DNA of 64,000 nucleotides from Sphingomonas sp. Leaf17 (GCF_001421505.1 NZ_LMKL01000001.1:558001-622000); one strand, 5' to 3'; shown: positions 44,969 through 54,275, numbered from the stretch's first letter. Numbers and translations: made by a program. Notes: generated by a model from the sequence alone, not told the origin.

Positions 44969-45156
44969 CGCAGCACCGCCGCTCACGGCAGAGCCTCGGC
45001 GCGATCTTCGCCGCGCCGCTGGTGATCGCAGTGGCCAGCGCAGTGGCCCTGGTCGCGGCGCTGACCGGCGATGGCTGGCGCGACATCCTGTCGTGGGTCG
45101 GACTTGCCGTGCCGATCCTGGCCGTCCCCTGGGCCATGCTGGCCCGCCGTACCTGA
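44965..45156 (+). CDS. Small two-helix membrane protein
   Basis: 63 aa starting inside the PepSY stop codon (ATGA), ending 46 bp before the siderophore receptor. Two hydrophobic segments (about 11-33 LGAIFAAPLVIAVASAVALV and 41-58 ILSWVGLAVPILAVPWAML) are separated by TGDGWRD. Similar short membrane proteins occur between PepSY and receptor genes in other proteobacterial iron modules. Function unknown; probably a subunit of the inner-membrane iron-release complex. The coupling makes it very likely a real gene. Confidence 0.7.
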   Translation: MTQHRRSRQSLGAIFAAPLVIAVASAVALVAALTGDGWRDILSWVGLAVPILAVPWAMLARRT

Positions 45157-45202
45157 ACACCCCCTGCGCCGGTCGACCGGCGCGCTTGAGGAAATATCCG
45201 TG

Positions 45203-47404
45203 ATGAAGACCCGTGCTGTTCTCCGCCTGACGGCAGGTGCCCTGACCATGGCCGCCGCCTGCCCCGCCTTCGCGCAGGATCCGACAACCACGGACCGCGC
45301 CGCCAAAAGGACCGAAGACCGCGCCGCGGATATCGTCGTCACCGCGCAGCAGGCGAACGAAACCGGCGTGACGCACGGGGGCGACGTCGGCGTCCTCGGT
45401 GACAAGCCGGCGGAGGACGTGCCGTTCGCGATCAAGAGTTACAACGCCGCGCTGATCCTGAACCAGCAGCCGCAGACGCTGGGCCAGGTGCTCGACAACG
45501 ATCCCTCGGTGCGGACAAGCTATGGTTTCGGCAATGCCGCCGAACAATTCGTCATCCGGGGCTTTGCGCTGACCGGCGACGATATCGGCTTCGACGGGCT
45601 GTACGGCATCACGCCGCGTCAGCTGATCGCCCCCGAACTCTATGAATCGGTGCAGGTCCTGAACGGGTCGAGCGCGTTCCTGAACGGTGCAGCCCCCGGC
45701 GGCAGCGCAATTGGCGGCAGCGTCAACCTGATCCCGAAGCGGGCGGGCACGACCCCGCTGACCCGTGTGACCGCGAACTACACATCCAGCGGGCATGTCG
45801 GCGGCAGTTTCGACGTCAGCCGCCGCTTTGGTACCAATGGCGAATGGGGCGTGCGCGTCAACGCCGCCGCCCGGCGCGGCGATGTCGCGATCGACGACGA
45901 GTTTCGCAGTGCCTATCTGCTGGGTGGCGCGATTGATTACGACAGCGGACCGCTGCGCCTGTCGCTCGATCTGGCCTACCAGAAGGTGCGGGTCGACCAG
46001 ATCCGGCCGAAGCTGACGTTGCCCGCCGCGATCACTGTCATCCCGACGGTGCCGGGTGCCGCCACCAACTACGGCCAGCCCTATTATTTCACCAATCTGC
46101 GCGACGTCTATGGCCAGTTCCGCGCGGAATACGACCTGTCCGACACCGCCATGGTCTACGCCGCGTTCGGCGCGCGTGACGGGTCGGAGGACGGCTATTA
46201 CAGCACGCTTTCCCTGCTGAACGCGACGACCGGCACGGCATCGGTGTCGGGATCGCGGATCCCGCGCACCGACAACAACGAGGCGGCACAGGCCGGGCTG
46301 CGCGTGAAGCTGGCCGCTGGCGGCGTGACGCACGAGTTCAACATCGGCGGGTCGATGAACTGGCTGACCAACCGCAACGCCTATGAATTTTACGCGAATT
46401 CATCGGGCACGACGAACATCTACGCACCGGTCGTGGTGCCCGAACCCAGCCTGGTCAGTTTCGCCGGCGGCAATCTGGATACCCCGTTCCCGATCTCGCG
46501 CACGCGCCTGACCAGCGCGTTCGCATCCGACACCGTCGGTGTCTGGGACGACCGGATCCTGCTGACCGCCGGCTTGCGGCTGCAGCAGATCGTCGTGAAA
46601 TCCTATTCTTATTTCACGTCGTTGCAGACGGACGCCTATCGCAAGGACGCGGTGACCCCGGTGGTCGGTCTGGTCATCAAGCCCGTCGACCATGTCTCGC
46701 TCTATGCCAATCGCATCGAGGCGCTGGTACAGGGCGCGACGGCCCCGGCGATCAGCGGCGGCCTCAACATCGTCAATGTCGGTGAGGTCCTGCCCCCATC
46801 CCGGTCGACGCAATATGAAGTCGGCGGCAAGCTGAGCCTCGACGCGGTGACCGCCAGCCTCTCGTTCTTCACCACCGACCGGGCGACCGCGATCGCCACG
46901 CCCTTGTCGTCGCCAGCCGGTGCCGGCCGCTTCGACGCGTCCGGGCTGCAGCGCAACCGGGGTATCGAATTCAGCATCCAGGCCGAACCGGTACGGGGCC
47001 TGCGGATCATCGGCGGCGGATCGGTGATCGACGCCAGGCTGCGCCGCCAGACGGGTGGCCTGAACGAAGGTCGCAAGGTCGCCGGGGTGCCCGACTATCT
47101 GGTCAACGGCAATGTCGAATGGGATCCCGCGTTCATCCCGGCGCTGACCCTGACGGGCCGGATCGTCCATACCGGCCCCCAGGCGGCCAACGCCGCCAAC
47201 ACGCTGTCGCTGCCGGACTGGACACGCTTCGACCTCGGCGCGCGCTATGTCGCGGTGGTGGCAGACACGCCGCTGACGATCCGCGCCGGCGTCGATAACG
47301 TGGCGAACCGCCGTTACTGGGCATCGGCGTTCGACAGCTTGCGGCCCGACCTGCTGCAAGGGGCACCGCGCACCGTCAAACTGTCCGCCTCGATCGACCT
47401 GTAG
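45203..47404 (+). CDS. TonB-dependent siderophore receptor
   Basis: 733 aa, shorter than the sugar-type receptors. Signal peptide to PAFAQD (about residue 23), then DIVVTAQQ TonB box. Siderophore-receptor plug wording is clear: GDKPAEDVPFAIKSYNAALI, QTLGQVLDNDPSVRTSYGFG, FVIRGFALTGDDIGFDGLYG and VQVLNGSSAFLNGAAPGGSA. The barrel ends RTVKLSASIDL. With the PepSY protein and the small membrane protein it forms an iron-uptake operon. The ATG at 45203 has TTGAGGAAAT upstream. Siderophore unknown. Confidence 0.92.
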   Translation: MKTRAVLRLTAGALTMAAACPAFAQDPTTTDRAAKRTEDRAADIVVTAQQANETGVTHGGDVGVLGDKPAEDVPFAIKSYNAALILNQQPQTLGQVLDNDPSVRTSYGFGNAAEQFVIRGFALTGDDIGFDGLYGITPRQLIAPELYESVQVLNGSSAFLNGAAPGGSAIGGSVNLIPKRAGTTPLTRVTANYTSSGHVGGSFDVSRRFGTNGEWGVRVNAAARRGDVAIDDEFRSAYLLGGAIDYDSGPLRLSLDLAYQKVRVDQIRPKLTLPAAITVIPTVPGAATNYGQPYYFTNLRDVYGQFRAEYDLSDTAMVYAAFGARDGSEDGYYSTLSLLNATTGTASVSGSRIPRTDNNEAAQAGLRVKLAAGGVTHEFNIGGSMNWLTNRNAYEFYANSSGTTNIYAPVVVPEPSLVSFAGGNLDTPFPISRTRLTSAFASDTVGVWDDRILLTAGLRLQQIVVKSYSYFTSLQTDAYRKDAVTPVVGLVIKPVDHVSLYANRIEALVQGATAPAISGGLNIVNVGEVLPPSRSTQYEVGGKLSLDAVTASLSFFTTDRATAIATPLSSPAGAGRFDASGLQRNRGIEFSIQAEPVRGLRIIGGGSVIDARLRRQTGGLNEGRKVAGVPDYLVNGNVEWDPAFIPALTLTGRIVHTGPQAANAANTLSLPDWTRFDLGARYVAVVADTPLTIRAGVDNVANRRYWASAFDSLRPDLLQGAPRTVKLSASIDL

Positions 47405-47697
47405 CGTCGGCGCCGGGATCGAGGCGTTCGCGCTTTCGTCGGGCCTTGCCAGCGTATCGGGTACCGCGGCGGCGGATATGGTCGACCTGACCGACGGACG
47501 CCTCCCTCGGCGTCGCAGGCTCGACGATCAACGTCGCCCGGATGGCGGAGCGGGCAGGTACGACCTTCAGACCAGCTGGCGGCCAACGATCCGGCGATTT
47601 CAAAGGTCATATCGGCCGTCCCGATCCCTGCTGGACCTTTGTCAGCCAGACGTTCATATTGATACGACAACGTGAGACAGACGACAGGGGAGGCAGA
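47405..47697. other. Intergenic region before the FadR-type regulator
   Basis: 293 bp without a supportable gene. Just before the regulator start lies a half-conserved operator (ACGACAA, 47664-47670, in TTGATACGACAA), then a ribosome site AGGGGAGG (47686-47693). Earlier bases are GC-rich with open frames on both strands, none recognisable. Confidence 0.4.
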
Positions 47698-48462
47698 ATG
47701 GTCAAGGTGCCGTCGATGGCGGACGCGCTGTACGCGCGGCTGGAATCCGGCATTCTTGCGGGCGAGCTGCAACCCGGCGCACAGATGCCGACGCAGAAGA
47801 TCATTGCCGAATCCGAAGGCGTCAGTCGCACCGTGGTACGTGAGGCGGTGGCGCGCCTGGAGGCACACGGAATGGTCGTGTCGCGCCAGGGATCCGGTGT
47901 CTATGTGGCGGACGATGCACGCTATCGCGCATTCCAGGTTACGCGCGATGAATTGTCCGAGCTGGCCGACGTCATCCGCCTGCTCGAAACCCGTCTGGCG
48001 ATCGAAGCCGAAATGGCTGCTTTCGCCGCCGCGCGCCGGACGACGGAAGATATCGGCGCCATGCGCATGGCCCTCCGGCACATGGCCGATGTCAGCCACG
48101 ATCAGGCGGCAGCGGCGGCGGCGGATGTGCAGTTCCACCTCGCCATCGCACGCGCCACCCGCAACGAGTATTTCGTCAGGCTGATCGAGTTTCTCGGTCT
48201 GCGGCTTGTGCCACCACGCAATCTGTATCTGCGCGGCAAACCGCCCGAAGCCCATATTGCCTATGCCGCCAAGGTTCGCGCCGAACACGAGGCGATTCTC
48301 GAAGCGATCATGCGCATGGACGTGCCCCGCGCGCGCAAGGCGCGCATGGGACCATATGCAGGAAAGCCTCAACCGCCATTCCGAACTGAGCGACGAATAG
48401 TATCGCAACAAACGGGCGCAGGCTCCAACCCGGTTGTCATATTACCCGGAGCCGGCGCTTAG
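47698..48462 (+). CDS. FadR-type GntR regulator with frameshifted C-terminus
   Basis: 254 aa as read. Winged helix at about 6-75 (LYARLESGILAGELQPGAQM, SEGVSRTVVREAVARLEAHG, SRQGSGVYV), then the all-helical FCD domain with metal-type residues (ETRLAIEAEM, DVQFHLAIARATRNEYF, HEAILEAIMRMDVPRA). After about 48340 the natural family ending (HMQESLNRHSELSDE, stop at 48400) continues in the next frame, while the open frame runs on with an unrelated 37-residue tail to 48462. Either a true +1 frameshift in the GC-rich stretch 48325-48350 or a sequencing error. Probably regulates the nearby ferritin/TBDR and GH2 operons. Confidence 0.85.
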   Translation: MVKVPSMADALYARLESGILAGELQPGAQMPTQKIIAESEGVSRTVVREAVARLEAHGMVVSRQGSGVYVADDARYRAFQVTRDELSELADVIRLLETRLAIEAEMAAFAAARRTTEDIGAMRMALRHMADVSHDQAAAAAADVQFHLAIARATRNEYFVRLIEFLGLRLVPPRNLYLRGKPPEAHIAYAAKVRAEHEAILEAIMRMDVPRARKARMGPYAGKPQPPFRTERRIVSQQTGAGSNPVVILPGAGA

Positions 48463-48669
48463 CCTGACATGAAACTAGCGCGCGCTGCTCCGGGATCCCT
48501 ACGCCAATCGCCATGACCGCCGCATCGCGTCCGGTCGTGGCGCAAGGCCGGATCACGGTGGAAGCGGCCGCCGACCATAGTGCCGGCCGGCTTGGCCGGA
48601 GCCGACCGGATCGCGGCCTGTTCAAGGGGGCGGCCGGCCACAAACCCGCCACCCCCGCCGGCCGGTGCA

Positions 48670-51435
48670 TCAGAACCGGTAGCGCACCGTGCCGCCATAG
48701 GTCCGTGCCATGTAGATCACGTCGCGCGGCTGGTCGGGAAAGCCGTAGAAACTGCGCCGCGTGCCCGCGAGCACGTTCTGGACCTGCACCGAAAAACCGA
48801 GGTTTTCGAGCGGGCCGCGCGGGATGGTATAGTTAATCGCGGCGTCCATCCATGTGCGCGGCGCGACATAGGTCGATCCGCGCAGGAAACCACTGTTGAC
48901 CGAATCCAGCACCGTTCCATTGTAGTTGTACGACAGTCGCGCGTTCAGCGTGCCGCGCTCGAACAGGCCGGCGATATTGTAGACATGCTTGGCCAGCCGC
49001 GCGATCGGCAACGATGCGGGGGCACCGGTCGGCGAACCGGGGATCTGATCGAACTCCTGCAACGATTCGACATAGGTGTAATTGGCCGACACCCCGAAAT
49101 TGCGCAGCAGACCGGGCAGGAAGGTAAAAAAGCTTTGCGCCTGCATTTCGACGCCCCGGCGATAACCGCTGCCCGCATTATACGGGCGGAACACGCGCGA
49201 CGGGGTGGCATCGCTTTCCTCGATCAGCTCCAGCGTCTCGAACGTCGCGACACTGCCTTCGAGCTTCCAGTAGAACGGGTTGATCGACAGGATGCCGGTG
49301 CGTCCGAAATAATATTCAAGGCTGGCATCGTAGCGCGTGGTCTTTTGCGGCTCGAGCGCGGGATTGCCCGAATTGAAGCTGACCGCATCGTCGCGCAGGA
49401 TGAAGAACGGGCTGATCTGGTCGGTGTTCGGGCGGCTGATGCCGACATTGTATGACAGACGCGCCTGCAATTTGGGCGTGAAATGCGTGACCAGCGTAAC
49501 CGTCGGCTCGATGTTCAGATAGTTGCCCGATCCGTTGGTCTGCGTCAGTTCGGCGACGGTCACCTGAAGGCCATCAACGGTACGGCGCACGTTGCGGAAC
49601 AGCAGCGACCGGTTATCGACCACCGTATTGGTGATGCGCGCGCCGATCAGCCCGTCGATCGGGAACAACAGCTTCGTGCGATACCCGATCGTGCCATAGG
49701 CGGAGACGACCCGTTCCTTGCCATCGAAATTGCGGTCGGGCCGCTCGGGCACGAGGTCGGTGGCAAAGGCGGGACTGAACTGTGCCAGATACTGGCGCAT
49801 GTCTCCGTAATTGTCGCGCGCGGCGAACCGGTCATAGCTGAGCCAGCGGGCGTTGTTCTCGACCCCGGTGCCCGAAAACCCCTCGGCGATCGGCACCAGC
49901 TTATTGAAGCCTTTGGGCAGCATCGATTGCTCGATCTGGAGATTCCCGACGCTGCGGAAGCGTTCGCGCCGCGACGCGTCACGCGCGGCGAAGCGCATGC
50001 CGAACTTGATGTATTCGATCGGGTTCCAGAAGGTGCGCAGCGTCAGGTCGCTGCGTAGCGCGAGCGTGCGGTTCTGCGACCGGTTCTCGCGCTGGTTCAG
50101 CCCGAAGAACCGGTATTGTGTCGGGTCGAGCAGGTCGAGATCGCGGAAGACGAGGTTCATCATCGGATACCTGAACTTGTCGCTTGCGAACTCGACGTCA
50201 TAGGTCGGCCGGTTGACCAGCCTGTTGCGCGTCTCCAGCTCTTCGAACAGGTTGTTCGCGCCGGTATAGGCGACTTCGGTGGACAGGGTATATTGTTCGG
50301 TATCGCGCTGCCCCGTCGCCTTTATCATGAAATTGCTGTTGTTCTCCTCGGAGATGTACGAGATTGGTCCGACCTGCGTCACCGGCGACACCGTGACTGA
50401 CGCCATGCGGTTGGTGCCGGGCACCAGCGTGATATTGCTGAGCGCGGGCAGGTTGTTGGTCGATGCCGCCTGGATCAGGACCGGCAGGTAGAACTGATTG
50501 CTGAACCGGTCGAAATTGGGCTTGGCGTAATTGCCTTCGAGGATCAGCGTCGTCTCGTCGTCCGGCGACCATTGCAGCGACCCGCTGACGCTGGGCGTCG
50601 TGCGCGCGCCGGTGGTGTAGAAGAACGCGACCTGATTGGGCGCGAAGGTCGGCTGCGGCAGGATCTGCGGGCCGACGACCTGGCGCGTCTGCACCGCCGC
50701 CAACGGATCGTTGCGCGCCTGCGATTCGAGGAAGGGATTGTGGTTGATCGTGAAACCCAGCTGGACCCCCATCTCGCCGATCGCGGTGTCGCGGCGATAA
50801 TTGGTGATCGCGGTATAGACCTGGTTGTACCGTTTCGACTGGGTGTTGTAGCGCGCGGTCGCATTGCCGCTGAAGGTGAAGCCATCCTTGAAATCGACCG
50901 GGCGGCGCAGGTTGATGTTGATCGTGCCCGCACCCGATCCCTCGACCTGGTCGGGGGTGCGCGTCTTGAACACCTCGACGCTCTGCACGAGGTCGGCGGG
51001 AAGATCGGCGATCGAGGCGACGCGGTCCGCGCCGCTTTCGATCGGCGTGCCGCCCAGCGTGGTCTGCACCCCGCCCAGCCCGCGCAGCTGGATGTCGTTC
51101 ACCTCGCCCTCGGTACGATACACCGCGATGCCGGGGATCGAGGCGACGACGTCGCCGACGGTGTTGTTCGGCAGCTTGCCGATATCCTCCGCCTCGACGA
51201 TGTCGACGATGGTGTCCGACTTGCGCTTCTTGTCGCGCGCCTTGGCAAGGCTGCCGCGCACGCCGCTGACGACGATCTCCGCGTCGCGGTCTTCGGTGGG
51301 CGTTGCGGGCAGTTTCTGCGCGGCATCGTCCGCGGCGGTGGTCGTGGCGACCGGTTCGGCGGCATGAGCACCCCCGGCGACGGCAATGGCGAACGCGAAC
51401 GACGATGCGTGAACGAGCAGGCTGCTGCGGTTCAT
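48670..51435 (-). CDS. TonB-dependent receptor (third full-length sugar-type copy)
   Basis: 921 aa. Signal peptide to AHAAE (about residue 26); TonB-box-like AEIVVSGVR; plug with DIVEAEDIGKLPNNTVGDVV, IPGIAVYRTEGEVNDIQLRG and GLGGVQTTLGGTPIES; barrel ending RTYGGTVRYRF. It is the last gene of an operon with two ferritin-like proteins and is separated from them by two strong hairpins. The neighbouring galactanase and beta-galactosidase genes suggest a galactan or arabinogalactan fragment as cargo. Confidence 0.93.
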   Translation of the reverse strand: MNRSSLLVHASSFAFAIAVAGGAHAAEPVATTTAADDAAQKLPATPTEDRDAEIVVSGVRGSLAKARDKKRKSDTIVDIVEAEDIGKLPNNTVGDVVASIPGIAVYRTEGEVNDIQLRGLGGVQTTLGGTPIESGADRVASIADLPADLVQSVEVFKTRTPDQVEGSGAGTININLRRPVDFKDGFTFSGNATARYNTQSKRYNQVYTAITNYRRDTAIGEMGVQLGFTINHNPFLESQARNDPLAAVQTRQVVGPQILPQPTFAPNQVAFFYTTGARTTPSVSGSLQWSPDDETTLILEGNYAKPNFDRFSNQFYLPVLIQAASTNNLPALSNITLVPGTNRMASVTVSPVTQVGPISYISEENNSNFMIKATGQRDTEQYTLSTEVAYTGANNLFEELETRNRLVNRPTYDVEFASDKFRYPMMNLVFRDLDLLDPTQYRFFGLNQRENRSQNRTLALRSDLTLRTFWNPIEYIKFGMRFAARDASRRERFRSVGNLQIEQSMLPKGFNKLVPIAEGFSGTGVENNARWLSYDRFAARDNYGDMRQYLAQFSPAFATDLVPERPDRNFDGKERVVSAYGTIGYRTKLLFPIDGLIGARITNTVVDNRSLLFRNVRRTVDGLQVTVAELTQTNGSGNYLNIEPTVTLVTHFTPKLQARLSYNVGISRPNTDQISPFFILRDDAVSFNSGNPALEPQKTTRYDASLEYYFGRTGILSINPFYWKLEGSVATFETLELIEESDATPSRVFRPYNAGSGYRRGVEMQAQSFFTFLPGLLRNFGVSANYTYVESLQEFDQIPGSPTGAPASLPIARLAKHVYNIAGLFERGTLNARLSYNYNGTVLDSVNSGFLRGSTYVAPRTWMDAAINYTIPRGPLENLGFSVQVQNVLAGTRRSFYGFPDQPRDVIYMARTYGGTVRYRF

Positions 51436-51462
51436 CTTTCTCTCCCCCTGTAATATCCTGGC

Positions 51463-51505
51463 GGGGCGCGCTGGACGCGCCCCGATGAACCGCGCGATGC
51501 GCGGT
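51463..51505 (-). other. Two tandem intercistronic hairpins
   Basis: GGGGCGCG/CGCGCCCC (51463-51470 with 51476-51483, 5-base loop) and ACCGCGC/GCGCGGT (51489-51495 with 51499-51505, 3-base loop) lie side by side in the 74-bp gap between the second ferritin-like gene and the TBDR. No T-run follows in the transcribed direction, so they are more likely to stabilise or process the mRNA than to terminate it. Confidence 0.65.
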
Positions 51506-51509
51506 CAGA

Positions 51510-52544
51510 TCATGTGAACACGCTCTCGCGCAGCACGCCGTTCAGGCCGGCGGGGAAGAACCCGCCCGACGTGGCGACGGACCGGGTCATGTAGAAGGTG
51601 TTGATCGTCAGATTGGGCAACCGGCCATAGATCTCGCCCTCGCCGTCCGACGGGTTGATGTCGGCGGCCAGGCTGCTGCCCGATCCCGACGACACGCCCC
51701 GGTCATCGTCGACCGTCGGGGTAAAGCTGTCGCGCAGGTCGCTCAGCCGGACGGTGGCGGTGCGCAACACGCTGCCCGTCGCACCGCCGCGCAGGAACAG
51801 TTGGCTGCGGATCAGACCGGCGTGGAAGGCGCAGGTCGCAAGCATTCCCGCCGCCACGTCGATGTTGGCGGCGCTGGTCATCAGCGTGGCGATGCCGCGC
51901 CATGCCGACACCACTGCATCCTCCAGTACGAACGCGCCCAGCAGCAGTTGATCCTGCCCGGCATAGACGTCGGTCAGCACCGGTGCGGTCGCCGGAACGG
52001 TGACAGGAGTCGCTTCGGTGGCATAGCGCGCGAAGCTGCCCCCAGCCTCCATGCTCAGGTTCAGCGCGGGGCGCGCCGGGACCGCCGATCCCAGCACCGC
52101 GCGCAGGCGCACGAGCTGGTCGATCTTTTCCACCGCGATCTCGCGCAGGTAATCGGCGAGGATAGGGTCGGCGATCGTGACCGCGCGCGGCCCCACGACG
52201 TCACCCGCCGCGCCCGCGCCCGTCACCAGCGACGACGCCAGCGGCGCGCCCAGCACAGCGCGCGCGTAGAATTCAGCCTGGAGATACTGGAGCTGCACCA
52301 TCAGCGTCAGCAAATCGACATCGCTGACCGGCAGGATGCTCGGCGATGCTGCGGGCGTGGGAGTGGGCGTGCCCGATGGCGTCGGGGTCGGCGTGTTGGC
52401 GAGTGGCGATTCATCGCCTTCTGAACAGGCGGCGATCGCGACGATCGCGCCGACGGTCGCGAACCGCCCAGCGCGGCCGAGGAAGGCGCGGCGGGCGACG
52501 ACCGGTAATTCGGCGACGGCGCTGCCCATATTGTCGTTGTCCAT
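51510..52544 (-). CDS. Ferritin-like domain protein, Tat-exported lipoprotein type
   Basis: 344 aa. Twin-Arg signal (ARRAFLGRAGR) runs into a lipobox-like VAIAAC (Cys40), then a Thr-Pro linker (48-68), then a helical ferritin-like domain: LLTLMVQLQYLQAEFYARAV with Glu91, and a later DQLLLGAFVLEDAVVSAW helix. It ends with TSGGFFPAGLNGVLRES, shared with the upstream paralogue. Similar exported ferritin-like proteins are widespread but uncharacterised; metal binding is not assured. ATG 52544 follows TAGGGAT; the longer frame from 52571 is less likely. Starts 19 bp after the paralogue. Confidence 0.78.
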   Translation of the reverse strand: MDNDNMGSAVAELPVVARRAFLGRAGRFATVGAIVAIAACSEGDESPLANTPTPTPSGTPTPTPAASPSILPVSDVDLLTLMVQLQYLQAEFYARAVLGAPLASSLVTGAGAAGDVVGPRAVTIADPILADYLREIAVEKIDQLVRLRAVLGSAVPARPALNLSMEAGGSFARYATEATPVTVPATAPVLTDVYAGQDQLLLGAFVLEDAVVSAWRGIATLMTSAANIDVAAGMLATCAFHAGLIRSQLFLRGGATGSVLRTATVRLSDLRDSFTPTVDDDRGVSSGSGSSLAADINPSDGEGEIYGRLPNLTINTFYMTRSVATSGGFFPAGLNGVLRESVFT

Positions 52545-52563
52545 GGTCGGTATCCCTACAAGT

Positions 52564-53529
52564 TCAGGCACTGGCGCTGGTGCGAAGCGTGCCGTTGACG
52601 CCTTCGGGGAAGAACCCGCCCGAGGTTGCCGTCGTCGCGGTCAGATAGAGCTGGTTGAGCACCTGCCCGGCGGAACGACCCGCGGCCTCGCCGGTGGCAG
52701 CGGCCGGCGAGACGTTGGACGTCTGCACCGTCGCGGAACTCCCCGCATAGCCGCGCATGATCGGCGCGACGCCCTGGAATGCCTGTCCGCCGTTCAGCGA
52801 ACGCTGGAACGCAGCGATCCTCTCGGCATTTTCGCGCAGGCGCGGGGTCGTTGCTCCCCGGCTGTAGAGGTAGCTGCGAATCGTGGCGGCGTGGATCGCT
52901 TCGGCACCGAGAAATCCGGTGAAGTTCTGCACCACAACCCGGTTGCTGATCGACGCGGTCAGCCCACGATACGCCGCCACCGAGATACTCTTGAGATACA
53001 GGATCGCGTAGAGGAGGTTTTCCTCGTTCGCATAGGGATCGAACACCGCCCCCGGCGCAACGACGCCCGCGCGCTGCATCGCCACCGCAAACGGTGCGGT
53101 TGCCGACGCCGAAATGTCCATCAGCGGCTGGCGCACCGCCAGCGCGCCGATGACGACGCGGATCGGCAGCAGGTGGTTGCGATTGTCCGCCGCCATTTCG
53201 TTGACGATCAGCCGCAACGCCGGGTCGCTGAACGTCACGCCGCGCCCCGGGATGATCGGGACGCCCGCCACGCCATTGCCGGTCAGGCGGTCGACCGGCA
53301 CGAGGATCGGCGGTGTGGTCGCGGTGGTGCTGGCGACCGACTGGCTGAGGAACTGCGCCAGCAGATACTCCATGTTGAGTATCAGGTTCAGCAATTCGAT
53401 ATCACCGATTGTCTGCGCGGCCGCCGGTCGCGTCGGCGCGAGCAGCCCGGCACCCGCGATGGCCGATCCAGCCACCGCCTTGAATAGCATGCGCCGACCG
53501 ATGTCGGCGCCAACCGTCCGGGACTCCAT
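52564..53529 (-). CDS. Ferritin-like domain protein, Tat-exported
   Basis: 321 aa. Tat signal GRRMLFKAVAGSAIAGAGLL with cleavage near PAAAQ (residue 39). Helices: IELLNLILNMEYLLAQFLSQ with Glu54, FSDPALRLIVNEMAADNRNH, and FLGAEAIHAATIRSYLYSRG. The C-terminus TSGGFFPEGVNGTLRTS repeats the ending of the next gene, so the two are tandem paralogues. First gene of the operon; ATG 53529 is preceded by AGGGGGGAGGGG. A TTGTCGTACAA palindrome lies about 67 bases upstream. A periplasmic redox, metal or binding role is possible, not shown. Confidence 0.8.
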   Translation of the reverse strand: MESRTVGADIGRRMLFKAVAGSAIAGAGLLAPTRPAAAQTIGDIELLNLILNMEYLLAQFLSQSVASTTATTPPILVPVDRLTGNGVAGVPIIPGRGVTFSDPALRLIVNEMAADNRNHLLPIRVVIGALAVRQPLMDISASATAPFAVAMQRAGVVAPGAVFDPYANEENLLYAILYLKSISVAAYRGLTASISNRVVVQNFTGFLGAEAIHAATIRSYLYSRGATTPRLRENAERIAAFQRSLNGGQAFQGVAPIMRGYAGSSATVQTSNVSPAAATGEAAGRSAGQVLNQLYLTATTATSGGFFPEGVNGTLRTSASA

Positions 53530-53595
53530 GGATCCCCTCCCCCCTGTTACTTTTGTATTCTGCATTTATACGATATATTCACTGGCCCGCGAGAC

Positions 53596-53606
53596 TTGTC
53601 GTACAA
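53596..53606. promoter_or_regulatory. Operator-like TTGTCGTACAA upstream of ferritin/TBDR operon
   Basis: TTGT-CGT-ACAA fits the TNGTNNNACNA pattern of FadR-type GntR regulators, one of which is encoded at 47698. Flanking bases also match the GH2 site: both start GAGA, then the palindrome, then ATATC, CAAT and GCGT. Confidence 0.55.
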
Positions 53607-54260
53607 AAATATCAATGCGTCGAAAATGAACAGGTTTTCCGACACGAACCAAAAAAGCCGCGCAAGATTCTTGCAAGTCGTTCGTATCGCTGGAAAACCG
53701 ATCTCTCCGGGGTTGCGAGCCGCCGGTCTGCGGCATCTAGGCGCGGCGGAACGGTCGCAGCGCATCACACGACAAAGGCGTGGTGCGCGCCAAATTGTGA
53801 TCAACGCATCATGTCCGCCGCAGTGATCCTGCGCGATTCGGGCTGCACACCCCGAAATGCGCGATCCGTAGCGCCCTGCCCCCTTTTTCGACCTGTGGCA
53901 TGACAACCCATGGCGACTTTCGACCGGCGGACAGCCGATCGTTCGTTACGTTATAATATCAATGTCATGGTGAAGGCTGGATCCCGGCGAGGACGCGGGG
54001 ATGCAGGACCCGACCGAGGTCAGCCGCACGACCGTGAGACGCGGTAGACACGCGCATGGCAAGAGGCGAAGCTTTGGGTCGGCATGACCGCGCGTCCCAC
54101 AACCGTCATCGCCGGCATGGGCGGCACTGGGCCGCCATATATTCCGCTCAAGTGTTTGCTTACACCTGTTGCGCGACGCACCCTGACATGATGGCGCGGC
54201 CGCCCCATACGGAGCTGTGCGACCCCTATCTGGTCCGCAATGGTGCCGTGGTGCTGACCT

Positions 54261-54275
54261 GTTTGTACGACAAAC
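54261..54275. promoter_or_regulatory. 15-bp operator-like palindrome GTTTGTACGACAAAC
   Basis: Six-base arms around ACG. Its core is the exact reverse complement of the 53596 site. It lies 65 bp beyond the end of the GH43-like gene with no gene start near it, so it may be an auxiliary site or control an unrecognised short transcript. Confidence 0.45.

Noticed and set aside
43970..46333. 787-codon open frame on the - strand
   Set aside because: Antisense to the PepSY and siderophore-receptor genes; composition typical of a shadow frame.
47405..47600. Possible gene remnant before the FadR-type regulator
   Set aside because: Several frames are open, but none gives a family motif; the resemblance of short stretches to known proteins is too weak to report as a pseudogene.
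53547..53906. 119-codon minus-strand frame upstream of the ferritin-like genes
   Set aside because: Covers the operator-like palindrome and AT-rich promoter area; Arg/Cys-rich translation without features.
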